Source of the DNA: an uncultured Saprospiraceae bacterium
GTDB taxonomy: Bacteria > Bacteroidota > Bacteroidia > Chitinophagales > Saprospiraceae
Reading direction: 5' to 3'
Length of the DNA: 47,631 nt
Assembly (NCBI GenBank): GCA_938002665.1
Contig: CALLAE010000031.1
Coordinates: forward strand, 1 to 47,631
The notes beneath the pieces are model-generated. The model had not been told where the DNA came from. It did no database searches and saw only the letters and a list, made by a program, of their open reading frames with translations. The position numbers and the translations under genes were made by a program. Below are positions 41,934-47,631 of the stretch, one piece after another (the stretch's first letter is position 1; every line of letters begins with the position of its first letter).

Positions 41934-42755
41934 GTGAAAGAGTGGTTACTTCAAAATAAGCTGGCGACTGCCTTGCTCAGTCTTTGTTATTTTCTAGCCG
42001 TTGTATTGCCACACGAGGAAGTGGGAAAAATAATCAACAGTTTTTTTTCTAATTACTCTCGCTCTACATACAATCTTGTAATAGGTGTTATGGCCTTGGC
42101 ATTCTCTGCTAGTATATTTTGGTTTTTACTACCCTCTCTTAGGCGTCATCCTCATAGTATTAAGATGTATGGTTATCTTCTTGTATCAGCAGTGCTTGTA
42201 CTACTTTGTTTTAATATCCTCTTTGTCGTAAACGTAGAAGCCGTACACTTTCTTCAGTATGCCATCTTGGCGATCTTGTTGTTTCCCTTATCTAGAAGTT
42301 GCAGTGTTACCATGAGCCTAGCTGTTTTGGCTGGAGGCTTAGATGAATTGTATCAGTATCTTATTCTGGATAATACAAATTTCTATTACGATTTTAACGA
42401 TGTACTTCTGGATACCATTGGGGCAGGGATGGGCCTCTTAGTATTGAAGATACGCCATACTGAAACGGTGGTTCATTCTCTGCCGTGGTATAAGCACCCA
42501 GGGTTTTTTCTGTCTCTTGGTGTAGCATGTGTTTTGCTGGTGGCTGGGCTGCTGGGCCACTTTAGTATAAATAGCAGGTCGATGGACCCCGCTTTCTTTA
42601 CCTTGTTTAAAAAGGCGCCAGATGGTTTTTGGCATTTTCCTCCAGGACCCTTCGCAAAGTTTCATATCCTAAGACCTATTCCTGGGCTGATAATAATCTA
42701 TGCTACCGCCTACTTTTATAGTTTATTAGATAAGATAAAACCCCTTAGTTGCTAG
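41934..42755 (+). CDS. VanZ-like multi-pass membrane protein
   Basis: 273 residues from GTG 41934, two bases after the preceding stop. Helices at about 13-30, 45-68, 78-98, 105-125, 150-170, 190-210 and 248-265. The VanZ-like signature is visible: VEAVHFLQYAILAILL, then GGLDELYQYL and FNDVLLDTIGAGMGLL. VanZ-domain proteins have been linked to teicoplanin resistance and envelope stress, but most are uncharacterised. A C-terminal extension (210-273) with PPGPFAKFH is outside the usual domain. The stop lies in a small hairpin (CCCCT/AGGGG). Confidence 0.7.
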   Translation: MKEWLLQNKLATALLSLCYFLAVVLPHEEVGKIINSFFSNYSRSTYNLVIGVMALAFSASIFWFLLPSLRRHPHSIKMYGYLLVSAVLVLLCFNILFVVNVEAVHFLQYAILAILLFPLSRSCSVTMSLAVLAGGLDELYQYLILDNTNFYYDFNDVLLDTIGAGMGLLVLKIRHTETVVHSLPWYKHPGFFLSLGVACVLLVAGLLGHFSINSRSMDPAFFTLFKKAPDGFWHFPPGPFAKFHILRPIPGLIIIYATAYFYSLLDKIKPLSC

Positions 42756-42779
42756 GGGATTATACATGACATATATTTG
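42749..42779 (+). promoter_or_regulatory. Dodecin promoter
   Basis: TTG (42749-42751), 20 nt, TATATTTG (42772-42779): an exact match to the phylum consensus, 32 bp before the dodecin ATG. It overlaps the end of the VanZ-like gene. Confidence 0.65.
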
Positions 42780-42811
42780 CCATATTAAATTATCAAAAAA
42801 AAATTAAAAGA

Positions 42812-43012
42812 ATGGCAGTTATCAAAGTTGTAGAAATTATGTCTAACTCAACTAAAAGTTGGGAGGATGCTACTAAGAATGCAATCACTAGAGCTTCTAA
42901 ATCTATCAAAGGCATAAAGTCTGCTTATGTGCAAGACCAAAGTGTGGTTGTCTCTAGAGGGAAAGTAACCGAGTATAGAGTTAGTCTTAAAGTATCATTT
43001 GCAGTAAAGTAA
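42812..43012 (+). CDS. Dodecin (flavin-binding dodecamer protein)
   Basis: 66 residues, typical dodecin length. The sequence follows the family closely: VIKVVEIMSNSTKSWEDAT at the N-terminus, SAYVQDQSVVV in the middle and EYRVSLKVSF at the end. Dodecins form hollow 12-mers that store or buffer flavin (or CoA in some) in the cytoplasm. In the place of the Trp that stacks on flavin in archaeal dodecin, the W in KSWEDA is present. It has its own promoter and a shared terminator with the convergent hydrolase gene. Confidence 0.92.
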   Translation: MAVIKVVEIMSNSTKSWEDATKNAITRASKSIKGIKSAYVQDQSVVVSRGKVTEYRVSLKVSFAVK

Positions 43013-43026
43013 TACGATATAAAGCA

Positions 43027-43057
43027 GTCGGGTTGGATGAATTTCATCCCGACTTTT
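43027..43057. terminator. Shared terminator, dodecin and hydrolase genes
   Basis: GTCGGG (43027-43032) pairs with CCCGAC (43048-43053), with an inner ATGAA/TTCAT stem; TTTT follows on the plus strand. The hydrolase stop codon lies within the hairpin. Confidence 0.75.
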
Positions 43058-43994
43058 CATTTAAAAATTCCAATATTCTCCACTCATTCCAAAAGTAATT
43101 CTCACCATAACTACAGAAGCCTACATGACCACCATACTTTGGGGTTTCTAATTGTAGATTGTGATTATCTGCTATTCTCGAATATGGATAGCATTCTTCT
43201 GGCAGGAAAGGATCGTCTAGCGCATTGATAATAAGTGTAGGCAGTGTGATGCCAGACAAAAAATTACCAGAGCTACATTTAGTGTAATAATCTACAGCAT
43301 TGTCAAATCCATGAAGCGGCGCGGTATAGTTATCATCAAAGTCGTATAGTTTTCTCATCTTTCTGAGTGGAGCAAGATCAATCTGCTCTGGAAATTGCTG
43401 GTGCTTAGCTATAATTTTTTCTTGTAGCGAAGTCATGAATTTTTTCTCATAGATAAAATTGCTTCTCCTGCCTATATTAAGAGAGCCAGCCTGTAAGTCA
43501 GTGGGTACAGAGATAGCTACTGTTGCGACCAGCTGAGGGTGGATGCTCTGCTCCCGCTCTCCACAATATTTTAAAACTAAATTACCACCCAAGCTAAATC
43601 CCACTAAAGCTAATTGCTCATAATTATCACTCGTATAATTAATGACAGTAGCCAGATCATCAGTCGCACCACTATGGTACATTCTAAGTTGCTTGTTTAT
43701 CTCTCCACTGCAACCCCTATAATTCATAGCGGCTATATCCCAGCCTTGTTCGTATAATAACCCTGCTGTGCCTCTTATATAGTTAGAGTCACTGCTGCCC
43801 TCCAGCCCATGACAAAGAATGGCCAGGCGCCTAGAATTTTTTCTAAGAAAATCTACATGTAGAAAATCATCATCAGGTGTCGGAACTGCTTCTCTTGTAA
43901 AGCTTGGCTTATCCACCTTTCTAAAGACAGAACTGTATATAGAATTATAGTGGCCAGATCTAAATAAAAGAGAGGGCTTATACTCAGCAAACAA
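43044..43994 (-). CDS. YheT/EMB8-like alpha/beta hydrolase
   Basis: 316 residues, cytoplasmic. Nucleophile elbow GFSLGG with Ser134; oxyanion region HGLEGSSDS (62-70); NYRGCSGE (91-98), characteristic of the YheT (AB hydrolase 4) family; acid in NALDDPFLPEE; and His in the GGHVGF segment. Substrates of this family are poorly known (esters suspected). It is the last of a three-gene minus-strand operon, 16 bp after the FKBP lipoprotein gene. Confidence 0.85.
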   Translation of the reverse strand: MFAEYKPSLLFRSGHYNSIYSSVFRKVDKPSFTREAVPTPDDDFLHVDFLRKNSRRLAILCHGLEGSSDSNYIRGTAGLLYEQGWDIAAMNYRGCSGEINKQLRMYHSGATDDLATVINYTSDNYEQLALVGFSLGGNLVLKYCGEREQSIHPQLVATVAISVPTDLQAGSLNIGRRSNFIYEKKFMTSLQEKIIAKHQQFPEQIDLAPLRKMRKLYDFDDNYTAPLHGFDNAVDYYTKCSSGNFLSGITLPTLIINALDDPFLPEECYPYSRIADNHNLQLETPKYGGHVGFCSYGENYFWNEWRILEFLNEKSG

Positions 43995-44010
43995 TATCTA
44001 AAAAGGAGGA

Positions 44011-44448
44011 CTAGAAGTTTAGTAATTCTACCTCGAAGATAAGGTCGGCATTAGCAGGGATATCCTCGCTAGGTGGATTAGCTCCATAGGCTAGGCCAGA
44101 TGGAATGTAGAGTACGCCTTTGCCACCTTTCCCAAATAGCTGCATACCTTCTTGCCAGCCTGCGATGACTCCATTCAGTGGAAAAGTCGCACCATTGAAT
44201 GAAGAATCAAATACAAAGTCATCAGTTCTGAATCCCTTATACTTTACAGTTACTTCATCTTCCAAAGTAGGCATCTCATCATTGCCTGGTTCTTCTATCG
44301 TATATTTTAGCCCAGATGCCGTCTCCTGCACTTCTATATTATTCTCAGCTATATATTCTTCTACACTGATCAGTATAAGTTCGTTTCCTCCACAGCCAGT
44401 AAGGCCTAGGATGAGACATAGAGCTAGAGAATAGAATAATAATTTCAT
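44011..44448 (-). CDS. FKBP-type peptidyl-prolyl isomerase lipoprotein
   Basis: 145 residues: lipoprotein signal with Cys19 (GLTGC), a short linker, and one FKBP domain. Typical elements: TASGLKYTIEEPG, VTVKYKGF, FDSSFNGATFPL, VIAGWQEGMQLFGKGGKG, YIPSGLAYGAN and DLIFEVELLNF. The short aromatic pocket is mostly present. It speeds proline isomerisation during folding in the periplasm or at the outer membrane. The operon with a lipoprotein metallopeptidase suggests an envelope quality-control role, which is inference. Confidence 0.88.
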   Translation of the reverse strand: MKLLFYSLALCLILGLTGCGGNELILISVEEYIAENNIEVQETASGLKYTIEEPGNDEMPTLEDEVTVKYKGFRTDDFVFDSSFNGATFPLNGVIAGWQEGMQLFGKGGKGVLYIPSGLAYGANPPSEDIPANADLIFEVELLNF

Positions 44449-44470
44449 TTATTAAAATTTTGTAGTTTTC

Positions 44471-44962
44471 CTATTGCCCAAATAGTTCGTCTAGATAGGC
44501 TTCACGGTTATTTTCAGTCAGATTGAAAGAGCAGGCCTGTGGTGTGCTGTGCATAATGCTCGCGCACTGGCTCGTCGCAGGATCTACTCTGTCATCATGA
44601 GATCTATCTAGAAAACAATGTCCTAACTCATGAAAGATGAGAAATTGCTTATCGAATTCAGAACTATTATTCCAGTAGTCGATATCTATGACCACTTTAC
44701 GAGGCTTCTCTTCATTTCTGAAACACTGGCCTAGCACATTAGGCTGCGCTATTTCTTGCATTAGCCCTTCTATATTAGCAGCTACATAATCTACTTCTAT
44801 ACCACGAAGAGCAGCCTCTTCAGCAAACATTTCAAAATATGGTACAAGAATAGGATCTGTTTCTAGTATATCTTCTTCTGCACAGCCCATGACCATAATA
44901 AGTCCAAGCAATAGAGCCGAAAGACTGAATTTCGTGAAGTTTTTTACGTTCCAAGATTTCAT
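44471..44962 (-). CDS. Putative metzincin-like zinc metallopeptidase lipoprotein
   Basis: 163 residues: lipoprotein signal with Cys27 (VMGC), then a short catalytic domain. The zinc motif HELGHCFLDRSH (111-122) fits HExxHxxxxxxH, and SIMHS with Met137 after it looks like a Met-turn, as in metzincins. The domain is small for the class. The preceding YWNNSSEFDKQFLIF is typical of small putative metallopeptidases of Bacteroidota. First gene of the operon with FKBP and hydrolase. Confidence 0.7.
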   Translation of the reverse strand: MKSWNVKNFTKFSLSALLLGLIMVMGCAEEDILETDPILVPYFEMFAEEAALRGIEVDYVAANIEGLMQEIAQPNVLGQCFRNEEKPRKVVIDIDYWNNSSEFDKQFLIFHELGHCFLDRSHDDRVDPATSQCASIMHSTPQACSFNLTENNREAYLDELFGQ

Positions 44963-45021
44963 AACGCTAAGTTAGTTTATAAATTCATTTCTTAGTCAAC
45001 ACTATAATACTAGTTAGCTAG

Positions 45022-45029
45022 TAATTTTG
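45022..45029 (+). promoter_or_regulatory. Promoter element for the small barrel gene
   Basis: TAATTTTG, an exact TAnnTTTG match 41 bp before the ATG at 45071. I find no TTG at the usual distance upstream. Confidence 0.4.
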
Positions 45030-45070
45030 TTGCTTCAATTTTCATAAAAAATCTATAAATAGTCATCGAT

Positions 45071-45640
45071 ATGCGAAATCTGATTTTTTTTCTTTCTCTA
45101 GCTATGGTATTAATGATTGTGGAGACCTCTACTGCTCAGAGTGCCTCAGCTACTGAGAATATGCTGCAAAGAGAACTGGGTCTGCGGTTTTCAGGTTTTG
45201 ATGATTTTAATTTGATGTACAAGAAGGAATTAGCCAGTGGAAAATATCGTAGGCATAGAATAGCAATTGGAAGTGTAGCTTATAATACCAATAGGTCAGA
45301 TTTTGATCTAAATCTAGGTTACGCCTTTGGTGTAGAAAAGCGCAAAATCATCAAGGATAAGTTGTCCTTTATTTCTGGTCCTGACTTCTTAATGAGCCTC
45401 TCATATAGCAATTCTGAAGGTGTGACAGGTGATCGCAATAATCAAGTTGTTATAGCACCTGCCTTAGGATATATCATCGGATTTAATCTAGACGTATCTG
45501 CTTCAGTATCTATAAGTGCAGAGATTATTCCTAGTATAGGAGCTAGTTTTTCTATTTTCGATTATTCTGATAATCAGTATAGGGTTTCTGCTAACTTTAA
45601 TTCTACCTCCACTGCCTTGGTAGTGGCCTACAAGTTTTAA
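45071..45640 (+). CDS. Small outer-membrane beta-barrel protein
   Basis: 189 residues: signal peptide (1-22, ending TSTAQ), then alternating strands (YRRHRIAIGSVAYNTNRSDF, LNLGYAFGVEKRK, VVIAPALGYIIGFNLD) and a C-terminal aromatic residue (LVVAYKF), as in small barrels of the OmpW/porin type. No family name. It converges on the TonB-dependent-receptor-like gene, with an 11-bp gap. Confidence 0.6.
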   Translation: MRNLIFFLSLAMVLMIVETSTAQSASATENMLQRELGLRFSGFDDFNLMYKKELASGKYRRHRIAIGSVAYNTNRSDFDLNLGYAFGVEKRKIIKDKLSFISGPDFLMSLSYSNSEGVTGDRNNQVVIAPALGYIIGFNLDVSASVSISAEIIPSIGASFSIFDYSDNQYRVSANFNSTSTALVVAYKF

Positions 45641-45651
45641 AAAGTGTTTCC

Positions 45652-47631
45652 TTAGAATTCTCCGCCTTCTCCACCTTCATACGAGCCTCTAGAACCACCT
45701 CTTTTTTTCTTTTGGTTGATTCTATAGCTGGCCGTGATGGAGGCCGTTCTTGCTCTCCACTGGAATTCTGACTGTTGGAAATAGTCATCGAGAAAGAGCT
45801 TGCCATTTCTTTTTCTAGAATTGAAGAGATCTCTGACGCTTAGAGTTAGTGTAAGATTTTTACTGCTTAAGAAATCCCTAGTCCAGCCGACATCTAGCGA
45901 GCCTATGCCTTTAGAGTTGCCTTGGGTAGATTCTCGTGGGCCTCTATAATTAGCTCGCAGTTGGAGGTCAGAGTCCCAGAAAGTTATTCTAGTTGTGAGC
46001 CTTCCATTCAGAGTGATATTATCTGTTTCGTTCAGCACATAACTATACCTTTCTTTGAAGGTTTCTAGGTCATCTTGTATTTCTCTCACCTCAGTGTAGA
46101 ACAGATAGACCTCGTCTTCTACTTCATCAGGTATAAGAGATAATTGATTGCGGAAGATGTTCGTATTGAAATTTATTCTGAGCCATTTCTTGGGATTATA
46201 GCCTAGGGTAAGATCTAGTCCATAGTCATCTGTTGTACCTATGTTAATAGGTATCCGTAGGGTGGTAGCTGTCTGATTATCTACTGATAGAAAGCGCTGT
46301 CGTGAGTCAGCTGTCTTTCTGTAAAAAAGGCTTGAAGATAGAGAGAGCTTTTCCCAGTACTTAATCTGACCCAGTTCGTAAGAGTCTGTGTACTCGGGGT
46401 TCATGTTAGGGTTTCCAGAAAAATAATTTCTACTATCCTGAAAAGTAAAGAAGGGATTTAGATCCCAGAACCTTGGTCTATTTATACGACGACTATAACT
46501 GAGCTGTAGCGCATCTGTGTCATTGAGATGGTAAGAGATGTGACCACTTGGAAATAGATTAGCATAGTCTCTTTTGTTTCCTTCATTAGGACCTTCTTGA
46601 CCTAGTTTGGTATTGACTAAGGAGTATTCTCCTCTTAGTCCTAACTGATAGCTGATGTTGCCCTTTCTATTGCCATAGATTCCGTAAACGGCAAAGATGT
46701 CTTCGTCATAATCAAAGGCACTATCTAGTCCAGGTAGTGGAACGTAGGCCTCATCTACAAGTTCCTGCACTAGGTATTTGGTATCGATGTCTCTGACTGA
46801 GGCTCTGAGTCCAGCTTCCCATCTTTGGTCTTTACCGAGGGGCTTGACATAATCTAGCTGTGCTACCCAGGTTTTTTCTTTTTCCTCGTTTTCTGCTGTC
46901 TGCAAAAGAGAGTAGCTTTTATCCGACTCATAGTTATGAATAAAGCTTTCGCTAAATTCATTCTCCTCAGTTTCGCCTTTTTCACGATACTGAATAGAAG
47001 CATTGAGTGCATGCTCTCTTGAAGAATATTCTTTTTTGAAGTTGAGATTGTATTCTAAATTAGATTCGTTTTCTATTTCATCATCTGTCCTGTCCGTGTC
47101 ACCTATAAATGAAGCTGCGCCGAGTTGCGCATCGAAATCCTTGTAATTTAAAAAGGATGTTTCATTTTCAGTCAGCCAAAGAGGGTCAATAGATAAGTCG
47201 CCATACTCTTCCGAGTAATCCTTATATAAAAGACTGGAATTATTATCATCTGCAGATTTTCTATAGTAGAAAGAACCTGTAAGTTGTGTCTTTTCAGCTA
47301 AAAAATAATCTGCTCCGAATCTTATGCTATTGCTTAGACCAGATCTATGTATTTCTCTGTCTAAAGTTGTGACTCTCCTGAATAAGTCGGCATTAGCATT
47401 GCCTTGTATTATTTGGTCTTGGATAGAGTTTCCGCCACCAGGGCCAGTCCTATAATTTGTTCCATAATTTAGAAACCAGTTTAGGGGGCCCTTTCTGTAA
47501 TTGAGGTTAGCAGAGATACCTGCTCTGATAGGTAGACCTGTAGTGACATCTATTGAACCATTGAATCCATGACCTTGTTTTTTCTTTAGTACAATATTGA
47601 CTATTCCAGCCATGCCTTCTGCCTCGTATCT
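45652..47631 (-). CDS. TonB-dependent-receptor-like outer-membrane barrel, N-terminal part outside window
   Basis: The frame is open to the window end, so the ATG at 47613 is not the start: RYEAEG directly precedes MAGIVNIVLKK, a plug-domain end typical of TonB-dependent receptors. The visible ~660 residues are the 22-strand barrel type (outer membrane beta-barrel family), with segments LQLSYSRRINRPRFWDLNPF, YFSGNPNMNPEYTDSYELGQ and an Arg/Gly-rich C-terminus (KKKRGGSRGSYEGGEGGEF). This family usually lacks a clear substrate assignment. The ending differs from a typical C-terminal Phe strand because of the Gly-rich tail. Confidence 0.85.
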   Translation of the reverse strand, partial: RYEAEGMAGIVNIVLKKKQGHGFNGSIDVTTGLPIRAGISANLNYRKGPLNWFLNYGTNYRTGPGGGNSIQDQIIQGNANADLFRRVTTLDREIHRSGLSNSIRFGADYFLAEKTQLTGSFYYRKSADDNNSSLLYKDYSEEYGDLSIDPLWLTENETSFLNYKDFDAQLGAASFIGDTDRTDDEIENESNLEYNLNFKKEYSSREHALNASIQYREKGETEENEFSESFIHNYESDKSYSLLQTAENEEKEKTWVAQLDYVKPLGKDQRWEAGLRASVRDIDTKYLVQELVDEAYVPLPGLDSAFDYDEDIFAVYGIYGNRKGNISYQLGLRGEYSLVNTKLGQEGPNEGNKRDYANLFPSGHISYHLNDTDALQLSYSRRINRPRFWDLNPFFTFQDSRNYFSGNPNMNPEYTDSYELGQIKYWEKLSLSSSLFYRKTADSRQRFLSVDNQTATTLRIPINIGTTDDYGLDLTLGYNPKKWLRINFNTNIFRNQLSLIPDEVEDEVYLFYTEVREIQDDLETFKERYSYVLNETDNITLNGRLTTRITFWDSDLQLRANYRGPRESTQGNSKGIGSLDVGWTRDFLSSKNLTLTLSVRDLFNSRKRNGKLFLDDYFQQSEFQWRARTASITASYRINQKKKRGGSRGSYEGGEGGEF

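Noticed and set aside
1-47631. Prophage, integrase, transposase or defence island
   Set aside because: No such genes, attachment-site repeats or tRNA junctions were visible in either strand.

Overview
The window looks like a chromosomal segment of a member of the Bacteroidota, most likely a Saprospiria- or Flavobacteriia-like marine or wastewater bacterium. The DNA is AT-rich. Promoters fit the Bacteroidota pattern (TTG, 17-20 nt, TAnnTTTG). Several secreted proteins end in type IX secretion (T9SS) sorting domains, and lipoproteins and OmpA-like proteins are frequent. No rRNA, tRNA, CRISPR array, integrase or transposase was seen.

Layout. 1-6316: the end of an unknown gene, then a long minus-strand housekeeping run (SH3 membrane protein, GH3-like, BamD, RNA polymerase omega, CoaBC, PorD-like DUF4835, PurN). 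6485-8283: an outer-membrane barrel gene, a 0.7-kb gene-free stretch with two kinds of short repeats, and an Ig-like lipoprotein. 8338-10830: a DtxR/MntR regulator, a metal-binding protein and an ABC ATPase with no permease, behind a clear DtxR-type operator. 10907-12751: a thioredoxin-like lipoprotein and a membrane protein. 12925-13430: a gene-free block with its own promoter, hairpins and terminator, which I read as a ~470-nt noncoding RNA of unknown family. 13630-16872: a K+-dependent, probably Na+-pumping pyrophosphatase and a PA14-OmpA protein. 16903-28609: an SF1 helicase and a 2958-residue T9SS adhesin with 13 tandem HYR-type units and two C-type lectin domains nested inside HYR domains. 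29040-34334: a PNGase F-like T9SS protein with a large insertion carrying a LamG domain, then EttA.

34318-40387 is the most unusual region: a minus-strand cluster with a 31-residue membrane microprotein, a double OmpA-like protein with a related membrane anchor, and three proteins that share one ~80-residue C-terminal helix-hairpin-helix (HhH) module. The module is joined to different front ends: membrane anchor plus KEVEVI repeats plus a histone H1-like Lys/Ala tract; two P-domains; or an HU-like N-terminus plus KEV repeats. A membrane-anchored Lys-rich coiled-coil protein follows. The parts suggest an envelope-to-nucleoid tether or an internal scaffold, which is inference only.

40699-47631: a Tat-type aminotransferase-fold protein, a VanZ-like protein, dodecin, a three-gene minus-strand operon (metallopeptidase-like lipoprotein, FKBP lipoprotein, YheT-like hydrolase), a small barrel protein and the 3' part of a TonB-dependent-receptor-like gene running off the window.
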